Positions 43,331 through 53,411 of a DNA stretch of 64,000 nt are shown in pieces. The number at the start of each line of letters is the position of its first letter. Position 1 is the first letter of the stretch. Position numbers and translations under genes: made by a program. The notes under the pieces were generated by a model, which saw only the letters and a list, made by a program, of their open reading frames with translations, had not been told where the DNA came from and searched no databases. Source of the stretch: an uncultured Bacteroidia bacterium (GTDB taxonomy: Bacteria > Bacteroidota > Bacteroidia > Bacteroidales > ML635J-15); assembly GCA_902776565.1 (NCBI GenBank), contig CACYQN010000010.1, positions 1-64,000 of the forward strand, given 5' to 3'.

Positions 43331-45268
43331 TTATTCAACAACAATTTGCTCAATATAAACCTTGTCGCCGTTGATGATTCTTATGAAATATGTGCCAGCG
43401 GAGAGGTTATGGTTGAACATCTTGTTTTCACCATTAGTTACATTGATGTCGCGAGTTTCAACTACTGCGCCGTTTGCATTGATAATCTGGTAGGTTGCAT
43501 CACCTTCGATGTTGCTGAAGTTGATGCTGAACATACCGTTGTTCGGGTTCGGGTAAACCGACATTGACCCGTTTTCAATCATATCAGCCGAACTTACGAA
43601 AACGAATGTTATTGCAAGAGTATGGTTTGCCGTTACTGGTTCGAATGTATATGTGTATGAGATAAGAGGGTAAATTTCGGGCAGTTCGACTTCTTCTCCA
43701 TCAACAGTGATTGTTCCAATAAGCAAGTAATCTGCATTTGTTGTCATCCCGCCATTGATTTCAAAAGATGGAGTAGAGCCTTCTTCTACAGTGATAGGAG
43801 CGGTAACGTATTCGCCATTGTATGTGACTCGTCCGTAATACCACCCCCAATCCCAATCGACACCTTCAATCTCAACTGTAATTGTGTAGGTGGTAGCAGG
43901 TATTGCCTCGAAAGTTGCATCAATAGTGTGGTTTGCATTTACATTCGTGAATATGTAAGCAGGCTCAATAAGCGATCCTGTACATTGTCCTGTAACATCT
44001 TCTTCATTTTCAGTATTTGCATCAACTATTACACTAACCAGTCTGTAGCCTTCGTTTGCTAATATTGTGAATGTAGCATCTGTACCTGCATTTACAACGA
44101 CTACACCTTCGGGGGTGATTGACCCACCTTCACTAGCTCTTGCTGTGATTGTGTAAGTATTCTGGTCTGTTGTGAATGTACTTGTAGTCCATGTATTGTT
44201 ATGATCTCTATTGCAAATACTATTCAACTGATACAAGTAAGTGGTATTGGCATTCAAACCTGTCAATTCAATTGATGTTTCGGTTGTATTTACTACTGTC
44301 CAATCCTCAGGCATTGCTGCATATACAGCGAATTCATCAACATTTAGATAGAACTGATCGGATGTATTGAAGTGACGCAATGCAATATAAACAGTCTGTC
44401 CAGCGTATGCGGTAAGATCGGTATTTTTCTCGCCCCATGTTCCTACATATCTATGAGTTCCACCATTAGAATCCATAGTTTCTTCCCACAACAATGTGAA
44501 AGCGGAAAGTTCTGTTGTCGTTGTTGAAACATATACACCATAATGTTCTGCTGGAAACGCCATATCTTGTGCCGAAGCGTAGAACTGAAGGTCAATCATA
44601 TTAGCATTAGAAGGCAACTCAATAGCCGAAGTAATCAACCAGTTGTTAGGATGCAAGGCACCATCATTGTAATCGTATGACTGTGATGTAATCGCATTCC
44701 CTGTGCCGTTGTGTCCATATACATTTGCGGAACCAGAAGTTAAATTGCTCGAAATAATCCAGTTATGACCATCGCCATCTGCATCAACTGTTGTCCAGCC
44801 TGCGGGCATTCCGTTTTCAAAGTCCTCGTACAACACTATATTTGCGGGAGCGTAGCGAACCGCATAACTGTTGGCTGTACCATCCCAGCTTATGGTTACT
44901 GAAGCATTGGTTATTTCTTCAATTTCATAATTTTCAGGATCTGGACATGATGAAAGAGTGGTGAATGACACTTCTTCCCAACTGCTCTGTTCTTCTCCGC
45001 AATTTGCACGAACCTTTACTGTATAATCAGTTTCATCGTCAAGATTTGCAATAAGATATGTGGTTTCAGTAACATTGATAATGTTTTCTTCGTTACCATT
45101 TACACAAATCTGCCAAGATGTTTCTGATCCTATCGGTGTCCAAGAAACAGATGCTGTAGTAGCCTCAACATTATTAACCATCACATTTATCGGTCCTGGA
45201 CATGTTTGAGCGACTGCCCCGAATGCCATTGCAAACAACAGAAGCAAATTTAATAATAGTTTTTTCAT
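43331..45268 (-). CDS. T9SS cargo with fibronectin-III and cleaved-adhesin domains
   Basis: 645 residues from the ATG at 45268 (an upstream in-frame ATG would put 9 residues before the signal). Signal MKKLLLNLLLLFAMAFGAVAQ is followed by fibronectin-III domains (~25-105, ATTASVSWTPIGSETSWQIC; ~110-135 and ~325-370 split around an insert), a cleaved-adhesin jelly roll (~140-325, YEDFENGMPAGWTTVDADGDG; NVDEFAVY), a repeat of the TITARASEGG kind, and a sorting domain (SVYPNPNNGMFS..). No protease motif is seen. Its terminal modules match those of the two genes upstream. Confidence 0.85.
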   Translation of the reverse strand: MKKLLLNLLLLFAMAFGAVAQTCPGPINVMVNNVEATTASVSWTPIGSETSWQICVNGNEENIINVTETTYLIANLDDETDYTVKVRANCGEEQSSWEEVSFTTLSSCPDPENYEIEEITNASVTISWDGTANSYAVRYAPANIVLYEDFENGMPAGWTTVDADGDGHNWIISSNLTSGSANVYGHNGTGNAITSQSYDYNDGALHPNNWLITSAIELPSNANMIDLQFYASAQDMAFPAEHYGVYVSTTTTELSAFTLLWEETMDSNGGTHRYVGTWGEKNTDLTAYAGQTVYIALRHFNTSDQFYLNVDEFAVYAAMPEDWTVVNTTETSIELTGLNANTTYLYQLNSICNRDHNNTWTTSTFTTDQNTYTITARASEGGSITPEGVVVVNAGTDATFTILANEGYRLVSVIVDANTENEEDVTGQCTGSLIEPAYIFTNVNANHTIDATFEAIPATTYTITVEIEGVDWDWGWYYGRVTYNGEYVTAPITVEEGSTPSFEINGGMTTNADYLLIGTITVDGEEVELPEIYPLISYTYTFEPVTANHTLAITFVFVSSADMIENGSMSVYPNPNNGMFSINFSNIEGDATYQIINANGAVVETRDINVTNGENKMFNHNLSAGTYFIRIINGDKVYIEQIVVE

Positions 45269-45427
45269 TGTTATATATCTCCTGTTATATACCATTGGAG
45301 CCTTCGGCTTTAAAAATTTTTATTTCAAATATATGCACCTAACACAAACCATCCAAATATGATACAAATATAATTGTTTTTTGTTATATAACAATAAAAA
45401 GACGAAAAAATTTAGATTTGCTAATTA

Positions 45428-47683
45428 TTATTCAACAACAATTTGCTCAACATAAACCTTGTCGTCGTTTATAATTCTTACAAAGTAAGTGCCGGCCTTG
45501 AGGTTGTGGCTGAAGTTCATTGTTTCACCGTCCGTCACGTTTATATTGCGAGTTTCGACAACTGCGCCACGAACATCAATGAGCTGGTAGGTCGCATCAC
45601 CTTCGATATTGCTGAAGTCGATGCTGAACATACCGTTGTTCGGGTTCGGGTAAACCGACATTGACCCGTTTTCAGTCATATCAGCCGAACTTACCCAAAC
45701 GAATGTTACCGTAAGAGTATGGTTTGCCATTACGGGTTCGAATGTGTAGGTGTATGAGATAAGAGGGTAAATTTCTGGCAGATATACTTCTTCTCCATCA
45801 ACAGTGATTGCTCCAATAAGCAAGTAATCTGCGTTTGATGTTATAGTGCCATTGATTTCAAATGATGGAGTAGAGCCTTCTTCTACAGTGATAGGAGCGG
45901 TAACGTATTCGCCATTGTATGTGACTCGTCCGTAATCCCAATCGACACCTTCAACCTCGACTGTGATTGTGTAGTACCCAGGAATTATCTCGAAGTTTGC
46001 TGTATATGTTGCATCTTCGGTGACAGTGATTGTACGTGGATTGTCCGTATTTCCATCGTCCCACGATGTAAAATGATAGCCATATCTGGGTGTTGCCGAA
46101 ATTTGAATCTCAGAACCTTCGTCAAATGTGCCGCCTCCATCTACAGTGCCTTGGTTTTCATTTGCCGAAAGCACAGTGATAGTGTGTCTTACAGTCTCCT
46201 GAGTTACCGAAATATTTTGGGTATAATCACCTTGAGTTATTGTGATTGTTGCGTATCTTGTATTTCCTGTTGAGTTCTGGTCGATTGTAGCCGTGATTCT
46301 TGTCATTTCTCCTGCACCGGGGGCGGTGTAACTCGAAAGGGTTACCCACGGCTGGTCGCATGTCAGTGTGCAGTTTTCTGGTCTGTTGCTGGCGTAAATC
46401 ATGAAATGATAATTGCCGCCGTTGATTCCCGCATTTATATTATTCCCCGAAGTTGACAGTAATGTGTATGACGGCTCAACTCCCAGTACAGCAGTATGGT
46501 CTAGGTAGAACAGATAGTCGCCGCCACCGATTCCTCCTGGGTCTGGTTCTAGTGCGTCAACAGAAAAGTAGCCGTCAGCGTAGCCTCCCCATCCCCAATT
46601 TACATGGAAAAGGTCGTTGTTGTCGTATCCGTCGAATACGAACGCATGTCCGCCAATGTTGCCGTGCCCGGTGTATAAGATGGGGCGCAATGCGTCTAAG
46701 TCCTCCTTTAGCATTGCTGTCCATGCAGAATCTGTATATGCTATGTATGTTAGTGTGTCGCCATTGTCGTCTTCGTATTCAAATGACCTATATTCGCCAT
46801 GCAGGTCGTTGCTGTATCCGAAGAAGTTGCGGAAGGCATTTTCTGAGCAGTATTCCAATTGACCTTCGTATGTAATTGTGTATGCTCCACTTCCTGTTGC
46901 ACTATACATCATTTCGACAGATACGCCACAATGGTACATCAGGGTGGCAACTGCGTTTATCTCTGTGCTTGAGCTTTCTTCTGTCAATGCGTTTGGCATA
47001 TTGTCCCAGTCGTAGATTGTGTTTCCGAAATGTGCCGATAGTGTTCCATATTCTGGGTGAGAGTCGGATGTGTAATAGTGAGAACCCGTTCCTTGTGTTG
47101 GCCAGTTCCAGTATTTCATAACCTGAGCCATGGCTGTGGCTACGCAGCCAGTGACGGAAAGTTCGCCTTCGTCTTCATCGTAGGGGCACAAATTGTTGTA
47201 TAATGGCCTTTGGCTCCATGTTGTGGTAAGCAATTGCGAAACTTCTCTTGTGCTTTTGGGTGATAGTCCTATGCCGTTGCGCAGATTGCGCCATGCTTTG
47301 ATAGTTGCTTCGCCTGCCTCTATGTTGTGGTCAATTGCATATTGTATTTCATCGCAGTAATTGCGAAGCCAGTTTTTTGCGTTTATAGGAATGTTTTCAG
47401 GGGTGAAAGTTCCTTGTTGTGAGTAACCGAGGATTGGTTTTGCCACATCGTCTGCCGAAACTATGACGAATCCTCCATTGGTGTTGAAAATGTAGATGTT
47501 TGAAAATTCTGTCTGCGCAGTTATGTCATAGAATTCGGTTCCAGACTTATGACCGCTGCCTTTCTGAACGTTATTTTCCCAAAATGTTGCTGCTACCGAT
47601 TTCGCCGTTTCTAAATCGACGTGCTTTGCCATAGCAGTTAATGACAGCATAATTAGAATTGAAATAAATGTAAAAGTCCTCAT
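45428..47683 (-). CDS. C10-family cysteine peptidase (streptopain-like), T9SS cargo
   Basis: 751 residues. Signal peptide (1-19), a Spi/C10 propeptide (~20-145, HVDLETAKSVAATFW, GGFVIVSADD), and a catalytic domain with Cys180 (SVTGCVATAMAQ), His346 (GGHAFVFDGYD) and VNWGWGG. Then come BACON-like and InlB-type modules (TCDQPWVTLSSY; YHFTSWDDGNTDNPR) and the sorting domain. C10 enzymes include streptopain and the Prevotella/Bacteroides virulence proteases; all catalytic positions look intact. A MITE lies directly upstream of its promoter box. Confidence 0.92.
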   Translation of the reverse strand: MRTFTFISILIMLSLTAMAKHVDLETAKSVAATFWENNVQKGSGHKSGTEFYDITAQTEFSNIYIFNTNGGFVIVSADDVAKPILGYSQQGTFTPENIPINAKNWLRNYCDEIQYAIDHNIEAGEATIKAWRNLRNGIGLSPKSTREVSQLLTTTWSQRPLYNNLCPYDEDEGELSVTGCVATAMAQVMKYWNWPTQGTGSHYYTSDSHPEYGTLSAHFGNTIYDWDNMPNALTEESSSTEINAVATLMYHCGVSVEMMYSATGSGAYTITYEGQLEYCSENAFRNFFGYSNDLHGEYRSFEYEDDNGDTLTYIAYTDSAWTAMLKEDLDALRPILYTGHGNIGGHAFVFDGYDNNDLFHVNWGWGGYADGYFSVDALEPDPGGIGGGDYLFYLDHTAVLGVEPSYTLLSTSGNNINAGINGGNYHFMIYASNRPENCTLTCDQPWVTLSSYTAPGAGEMTRITATIDQNSTGNTRYATITITQGDYTQNISVTQETVRHTITVLSANENQGTVDGGGTFDEGSEIQISATPRYGYHFTSWDDGNTDNPRTITVTEDATYTANFEIIPGYYTITVEVEGVDWDYGRVTYNGEYVTAPITVEEGSTPSFEINGTITSNADYLLIGAITVDGEEVYLPEIYPLISYTYTFEPVMANHTLTVTFVWVSSADMTENGSMSVYPNPNNGMFSIDFSNIEGDATYQLIDVRGAVVETRNINVTDGETMNFSHNLKAGTYFVRIINDDKVYVEQIVVE

Positions 47684-47718
47684 TTTATTCTTTTTGCGGT
47701 GAGTAAATATTAATGGTA

Positions 47719-47726
47719 CAAAAATA
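47719..47726 (-). promoter_or_regulatory. -7 box (TATTTTTG) of the C10 peptidase gene
   Basis: Matches TAnnTTTG on the minus strand, 36 bp before the ATG. The MITE begins 11 bp further upstream, in the place where a -33 box would lie. Confidence 0.5.
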
Positions 47727-47736
47727 ATAAAAAATT

Positions 47737-47883
47737 GGAAACTATATACAAGTTGACTAAAATTTAAGTTACTCTTCTGTAGTTACTTGCTTCGTTGCGT
47801 GAGCTAAAGGTTGCTTGTTTCACTGCGTGAGCTAAAGGTTGCTTGTTTCACTGCGCGAGCTAAAGGTTCCGTATATAGCTGCC
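47737..47883. mobile_element. MITE, type A ends with TTAGCTCACGC repeats
   Basis: Left end GGAAACTATATACAAGTTGA (same as the MITE at 9474) and right end CGTATATAGCTGCC, the inverted counterpart. The centre holds three ~28-bp repeats of a GCTTGTTTCACTGCGTGAGC unit, related to the TTTAGCTCACGCAGCGAAGC block of the dispersed elements. Confidence 0.7.
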
Positions 47884-47913
47884 AAAAAAAAGACTGCCCG
47901 AAAGCAGTCTTTT
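47884..47913 (-). terminator. rho-independent terminator
   Basis: AAAGACTGC-CCGAAA-GCAGTCTTT, as at 43284, 22 bp beyond the stop of the 1765-residue protein gene. Confidence 0.9.
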
Positions 47914-47934
47914 GTGTTTGTAAATGATTGTCTA

Positions 47935-50900
47935 TTAGTCAACAACAATCTGCTTGACGTAAACCTTGTCACCGTTTATAATTCTTACAAAGTAAGTACC
48001 GGCCTTGAGGTCGTGGTTGAAGTTCATTGTTGCACCGTCCGTCACATTTATGTTGCGAGTTTCGACAATTGCGCCACGAACATCAATGAGCTGGTAGGTC
48101 GCATCACCTTCGATGTTGCTGAAGTCGATGCTGAACATACCGTTGTTCGGGTTCGGGTAAACTGCCATTGACCCGTTTTCAATCATATCAGCCGAACTTA
48201 CCCAAACGAATGTTATTGCAAGAGTATGGTTTGCCATTACAGGTTCGAATGTGTAGGTGAAATTGATTAACATTTCTTCTGATGGCAATTCAACTTCTTC
48301 TCCATCAACAGCGACTGCTCCAATAATAAATTGTTCTCCGTTTGTAGTGCAAGCTCCAACAATTTCAAGTGATGGAGTTGTTCCTTCTTCTACTGTAATT
48401 GTGGTTGGATAATCATTGATGTGATGAACTTCTTCGCCGTTGTAAAAGACTTGTCCTGAACCTTCTGACTCAATTGTGATTGTGTAGTAGCGTATAATTT
48501 CCACAAATTTCACAGCGAGAATGTGGTTTCCTGCTACAGCATCGAAATTGTAGGTGTAGCCTGCAGTTTCTTCCTCGGTGAGTTCTATGGTTGTTTCGTC
48601 AATTGTGAGTGCATCAATCTTGTAACCTTCGTCAGGTGTGATTACAAATGCAGGAGTTTCGCCTTCGAATACAGTAACTGTTTCTGCATTTTCGAGTTCG
48701 TCACCGTTGTGGGAAACAGAACCGCTACCTATAATATTTACTATAATGTCGTATGTAGGAATTCCTTCGAAAGTTACGTCGAGGCTGTGGTTTGCCATTA
48801 TGTTTTCAAATGTATAAACGCCGTCAACGAGAGATTCGGTTACATTGTCCGTTCCGTCAACTATTACGCTTACAAGGCGGTTGTCGGTAGCGGCAGCTAT
48901 GGTGAATGATGCAGTTTCTCCTTCGGTAAGTGTGATTACTTCTGCATTTTCAACTGCTTCGCCATTGTAGGTGACAGAACCGTTACCGGCAATGTTGACT
49001 GTTATGTCGTATGTTGGCACGAAAGTTATGCCGATGTTGTGGTTTGCCGTTACGTTTTCAAATGTGTAAACGCCGTCAACAAGCGATTCGGTTACATTGT
49101 TCGTTCCGTCAACTATTACGTTTGCTATTCGGTTGTTTTCGTTTGCAACTATTGTCAAGGCAACGTTTTCGCCTTCGGTCACTGTGATTACTTCTGCATT
49201 TTCAATTGATTCGCCATTGTAGGTGACAGAGCCGTTGCCAGCAATGTTAACCGTGATGTTGTAGGTTGGGATGAAAGTAATGTCGATGCTGTGGCTTGCC
49301 ATTACATTTTCAAATGTGTAAACGCCATTGACAAGCGATTCGGTTACATTATTTGTTTCGTCAACTATTACGCTTGCAATGATGTTGTTTGCGTTTGCAA
49401 CCATAGACAATGCAACATTTTCGCCTTCTCGTACAGTGATTGTTTCTGCATCTTCAACAGCTTCGCCATTGTAGGTAACTGTGCCGTTGCCAGTAATGTT
49501 GACAGTGATGTCGTATGTAGGTATTGCCTCGAATATTGCAGTGTAGGTCGCATCTTCCAAGACGGTTATCTGGCGAGGATTTTCGGTGTTGTCGTCGTCC
49601 CATGCTACAAACCTGTAGCCGTCGTTAGCGGTAGCAACAAGTTCTATTATTGTCCATCCTGCGTAAGTACCGCCACCTGTTACCGTACCATATGCTTCGT
49701 TAGAAGATGTTGCGGTTATGGTAAAAGTTTGTGTGGTGAGAATATCGACGAAATTAGCTACGTAACTTGCGTTTTCGGTCACAATAATTGTGCGCGGATT
49801 TTCCGTATTGCCATCGTCCCATGATGTGAATACATATCCATCATTAGGAGTTGCATTTATAGTTATGGTTGTACCTTCGTAGTAGGTTCCGCCGCCGGCA
49901 ACCGTACCAAATTCTTCGTTTGACGATGTGGCTTCTATAACATATTGAGGTATAGCCTCGAAATAAGCCGTGAATGTAGTGTCTGCGGTCAGGATTATTG
50001 AGCGCGGGTTGTCGGTGTTGTTGTCGTTCCACGATACGAAGCGGAAATGCTCGACCGGGATTGCCGAAATCTGCCTTTCTGAACCATAGTCGTATGTTCC
50101 GTCTCCGCTGACGGTTCCCATGTTCTCGTCGTCAGAAACAAGTGTAATTGTGAACTGGTCGATTGCAAACGTTGCGGTGTAGCTTGCCGATTCGGTAACG
50201 GTTATCGTGCGTGGGTTGTCGGCGTTGCCGTCGTTCCACGAAACGAAGTGGTGATGTTCGGCTGGAGTTGCCGAAATCTGGATTTCATCGCCATAGTCGT
50301 ATGTTCCTCCGCCGTTGACGGTTCCCATAGTTTCGCTGTTGGAATTAACCGTAATTTCAAACTGGTCTATTGCAAATGTGGCAACATATACAAGGTCTTC
50401 GGTAACAGTTATAGTACGTGGGTTGTCGGTGTTGCCGTCGTTCCACGAAACAAAGTGGTAGTGTTCGGCTGGAGTTGCCGAAATCTGAATTACTTCACCA
50501 TAATTGTATGTTCCGCTGCCGCTTACGTTTCCCCAAGCGTTGTTTGCAGAAGCAACCATAACAGAATGCTGGTCGATTGCAAATTCGGCAGTGTAGCTTA
50601 CGTTGTCGGTTACTGTAATTGTACGTGGATTTTGTACGTTACCGTCGCTCCACTGTACAAAGTGGTGATGTTCGGCAGGAGTTGCAGAAATCTGGATTTC
50701 ATCACCATAATTGTAAGTTCCGCTACCTCCGGTTGTTCCCATTGTTTCGTCGTTGGAGTTAACCGTAATGGTGAACTGGTCGATTGCAAATATTGCGGTA
50801 TATGTTTCCGCATCGGAAACGGTTACCGTACGCGGATTGTCAGTGTTTCCGTCGTTCCACGAAACGAAGTGGTAGTGTTCGGCTGGAGTAGCAGAGATGG

Positions 50901-53232
50901 AAATTTGTGCTCCTGCATCAAAAGTGCCGCCACCTGTTGCTGTGCCGAATGCATCGTTGTTTGATACTACATTGATAGTGAATGTTACATTGACTTTCAC
51001 ATCGTCGATGAGGAGCAGGAATGCGTCGGAGCAGTTGAAATGACGGAAGCCGATGTAGATAGTCTGACCTACATAGTCGCTGAGGTTGGCAGTCTTTGCG
51101 CCCCATGTACCTTGTGCCTTGCTATGTGAGCCACCGTTCTGGTCCATTGTTTCGTCCCAAATCAATGTGAAAGCAGACGGGTCGGTGGTAGTTGTAGAAA
51201 CATATACGCCATAGTGTTCTGCAGGATACTCCCTGTCTTGAGCAGCCGCAAAGAAACTCAGTTGTGCTGTTGTGGCGTTAGTCAGGTCAATGGCAGGTGA
51301 TATTGCCCAGTTGTCTGGATTTAAGACCGAATTTGTCGCATTGGTAAATGAACCGGAGACAAACATATTGGATGAATTATGGCCTGAACCTACGATATTT
51401 TGACCATTCGGGAAATATACGCCGCCGACATTGGAAGCGGTTACCCAGCCATATCCGTCGCCATCGGCATCGACAAGAGTCCAGCAAGGGTTGATTCCGT
51501 TTTCAAAGTCTTCAACATACGGGAATGTTGAGATTGGCAAACTGCAATCGACTACATTTATTGTAAAGGTCTGGCTGTTGTCGCTATTGTTGTCGGCAAC
51601 ACCATTGGGATTGGATACGGTAACAGCTATGGTGTGGGAGCCTACAGACAAACCGTTGATAGCAGTCGGGTGTGTGAAACTATGTGTGCTCATGTTTTCA
51701 ACATTTATTCCGCTAACGGTATATTCAACTGGTTCGCCGCCGTCAACTGTATATGAAACCTTGTATGATGTAAGGTTGATGCCGTTGTTTGTGACAACAC
51801 CGCCTATAGTGAGACCTTGTCCTGCTGCTATTGAAGAACCATTTGCTGGAACTACGGATGTTAGTGCAATTTCCGGTACGGTTGGGGTGTTGTGGAATAT
51901 GAAATCGTCAACATAGAATGTCCATTGGTCTGCACTTGTGTTTCTTATTGCAATCTGTATGGTTTGTCCTTCGTATGCAGACAGGTCAACTGTTACAGTT
52001 TCTAATTCTGGCATCACTGTAGTTGTTTGTGTTGCATTTCTAATTGAAGTGAGAGTTTCGTTCACATAGGCATATACTTGGTATGTTTCTGGATAGGAAC
52101 CCCTATGTGCAACCTTGAAAGTCAGGTAGTCGCCACTAGCAACGTACAGCGATGGCGATAAAAGGAAGTCGTTGTTCTGGTCTGTATAGTTGATAATCAT
52201 ACAGTAGTTTCCTGAATAATTGGATAGTCCGAACGTATTGCCGTCCTGATTGTTGTCGATTATGCTCCAGCAGTATAATGAGGGGTTGGATGGGTCGAAT
52301 GTTTCTATCCAAGGAGCGTAGATTGTGTTGCATTCGTATGCGGTACCGTTGAGTGCAATAGTCAGTGGGGCGGCTCCGTCGCTGGTTAATGTCAAGGTGC
52401 CATTGTCGGTTCCTGTTGTAGCTGGTGAATAATTTACATAAAGAGTGCCTCCGATGGTGCCCAGTGTTGCTGTAGTCCCGAAGGTGTTGTTGTCGGAAGA
52501 GACAGAGAACGGAGCAGTTACGGTGGCGGTAATGTTTGCCGTTAGGTTCATGCCTATGATTGTAACGGTTGATGCTTCGTTTGTGCTGCTGATGTCGTTG
52601 TAGAATGACATTTGAGTTTCACTGGCTCTCAATGTCGGTCCTGTAGGCATGTCTTCGATTGTGAGGTCAACCTGGTCGTTTGTTCCTCCGAAAGAAACTG
52701 TGAATGTGTATATTTTTCCAGCTTCAAAGACATAATTGTCATAACGTGCGGCAATATTTCCATTGGAGCTTGCTATATAGACCAAGTCGTCGGGTGTAGG
52801 ATTGGTAATGCACCAGTCGTATGTGCCGGCGGGAACATTGATTGCCACGCTGTTGTTCAGAACGATGTTGGTCGTGTTGCAAGCACCGTCGGCATTTGTT
52901 GGAATTTTGTATTCGAATTGGTCATATACGCTTGACGGAACGTCGCCTGATGTTGACAAATTGCCTGTTGTAGGTATTGTTGAACCGTAGGCTGTTGCAT
53001 CGGCATCAAGAAGCATCTGGTATCCGGAACCGTCTCCCCATACGTCGCCAGCAGACAGGATTATGATGGCTTCATTACTGCGCAGTGCCCTGATGGAATT
53101 TTGGACAGTTGATTTTTGTGGCACTATGGTTCTGCAATCCGTTTTGCTTTTCAAATTAGCGCTACTTTTGTTTTGTGCAAAGCCCATAGCCGCTACGAGC
53201 AATGCCATTAGTAAAAATGTAAACCTTTTCAT
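47935..53232 (-). CDS. giant T9SS repeat adhesin (1765 residues)
   Basis: Signal peptide (1-19, AAMGFAQ). An N-terminal jelly-roll/choice-of-anchor segment (~50-330), one cleaved-adhesin domain with CARDB (~330-560), a second cleaved-adhesin domain (~570-760), about eight InlB/Listeria-Bacteroides repeats (~765-1260, each with a HFVSWNDGNTDNPRTITV-type core), four to five ~80-residue TVNIAGNGSVTYNGE repeats (~1265-1580), and a sorting domain. No catalytic motif. Repeat units are similar enough to recombine, so copy number may vary between strains. Probably a surface adhesin or matrix protein. Confidence 0.88.
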   Translation of the reverse strand: MKRFTFLLMALLVAAMGFAQNKSSANLKSKTDCRTIVPQKSTVQNSIRALRSNEAIIILSAGDVWGDGSGYQMLLDADATAYGSTIPTTGNLSTSGDVPSSVYDQFEYKIPTNADGACNTTNIVLNNSVAINVPAGTYDWCITNPTPDDLVYIASSNGNIAARYDNYVFEAGKIYTFTVSFGGTNDQVDLTIEDMPTGPTLRASETQMSFYNDISSTNEASTVTIIGMNLTANITATVTAPFSVSSDNNTFGTTATLGTIGGTLYVNYSPATTGTDNGTLTLTSDGAAPLTIALNGTAYECNTIYAPWIETFDPSNPSLYCWSIIDNNQDGNTFGLSNYSGNYCMIINYTDQNNDFLLSPSLYVASGDYLTFKVAHRGSYPETYQVYAYVNETLTSIRNATQTTTVMPELETVTVDLSAYEGQTIQIAIRNTSADQWTFYVDDFIFHNTPTVPEIALTSVVPANGSSIAAGQGLTIGGVVTNNGINLTSYKVSYTVDGGEPVEYTVSGINVENMSTHSFTHPTAINGLSVGSHTIAVTVSNPNGVADNNSDNSQTFTINVVDCSLPISTFPYVEDFENGINPCWTLVDADGDGYGWVTASNVGGVYFPNGQNIVGSGHNSSNMFVSGSFTNATNSVLNPDNWAISPAIDLTNATTAQLSFFAAAQDREYPAEHYGVYVSTTTTDPSAFTLIWDETMDQNGGSHSKAQGTWGAKTANLSDYVGQTIYIGFRHFNCSDAFLLLIDDVKVNVTFTINVVSNNDAFGTATGGGTFDAGAQISISATPAEHYHFVSWNDGNTDNPRTVTVSDAETYTAIFAIDQFTITVNSNDETMGTTGGSGTYNYGDEIQISATPAEHHHFVQWSDGNVQNPRTITVTDNVSYTAEFAIDQHSVMVASANNAWGNVSGSGTYNYGEVIQISATPAEHYHFVSWNDGNTDNPRTITVTEDLVYVATFAIDQFEITVNSNSETMGTVNGGGTYDYGDEIQISATPAEHHHFVSWNDGNADNPRTITVTESASYTATFAIDQFTITLVSDDENMGTVSGDGTYDYGSERQISAIPVEHFRFVSWNDNNTDNPRSIILTADTTFTAYFEAIPQYVIEATSSNEEFGTVAGGGTYYEGTTITINATPNDGYVFTSWDDGNTENPRTIIVTENASYVANFVDILTTQTFTITATSSNEAYGTVTGGGTYAGWTIIELVATANDGYRFVAWDDDNTENPRQITVLEDATYTAIFEAIPTYDITVNITGNGTVTYNGEAVEDAETITVREGENVALSMVANANNIIASVIVDETNNVTESLVNGVYTFENVMASHSIDITFIPTYNITVNIAGNGSVTYNGESIENAEVITVTEGENVALTIVANENNRIANVIVDGTNNVTESLVDGVYTFENVTANHNIGITFVPTYDITVNIAGNGSVTYNGEAVENAEVITLTEGETASFTIAAATDNRLVSVIVDGTDNVTESLVDGVYTFENIMANHSLDVTFEGIPTYDIIVNIIGSGSVSHNGDELENAETVTVFEGETPAFVITPDEGYKIDALTIDETTIELTEEETAGYTYNFDAVAGNHILAVKFVEIIRYYTITIESEGSGQVFYNGEEVHHINDYPTTITVEEGTTPSLEIVGACTTNGEQFIIGAVAVDGEEVELPSEEMLINFTYTFEPVMANHTLAITFVWVSSADMIENGSMAVYPNPNNGMFSIDFSNIEGDATYQLIDVRGAIVETRNINVTDGATMNFNHDLKAGTYFVRIINGDKVYVKQIVVD

Positions 53233-53284
53233 AGAAAAAATTATTAAATGTTACTACTCCTATTATGTAAATGAAATTCGCAAG

Positions 53285-53292
53285 CAAAGTTA
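53285..53292 (-). promoter_or_regulatory. -7 box (TAACTTTG) of the giant adhesin gene
   Basis: Matches TAnnTTTG on the minus strand, 52 bp before the ATG. Confidence 0.5.
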
Positions 53293-53385
53293 CAAATATT
53301 TATTAATATGTATAATATCTTTTCATTTATTTTTTGACAATTTGTTGTCGAAATGCTAATCGGTGCTGGCATCAATATTTTTTCA

Positions 53386-53393
53386 TAATTTTG
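53386..53393 (+). promoter_or_regulatory. -7 box (TAATTTTG) of the GNAT gene
   Basis: Matches TAnnTTTG, 18 bp before the ATG at 53412; divergent from the adhesin promoter. No clear -33 box. Confidence 0.5.
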
Positions 53394-53411
53394 CATTCAA
53401 ATCATTCAACT

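Noticed and set aside
49540..50960. Regularly spaced similar blocks resembling a CRISPR array
   Set aside because: They are the coding repeats of the InlB-type domains in the giant adhesin, in frame and over 200 bp apart; no short spacer-repeat structure.
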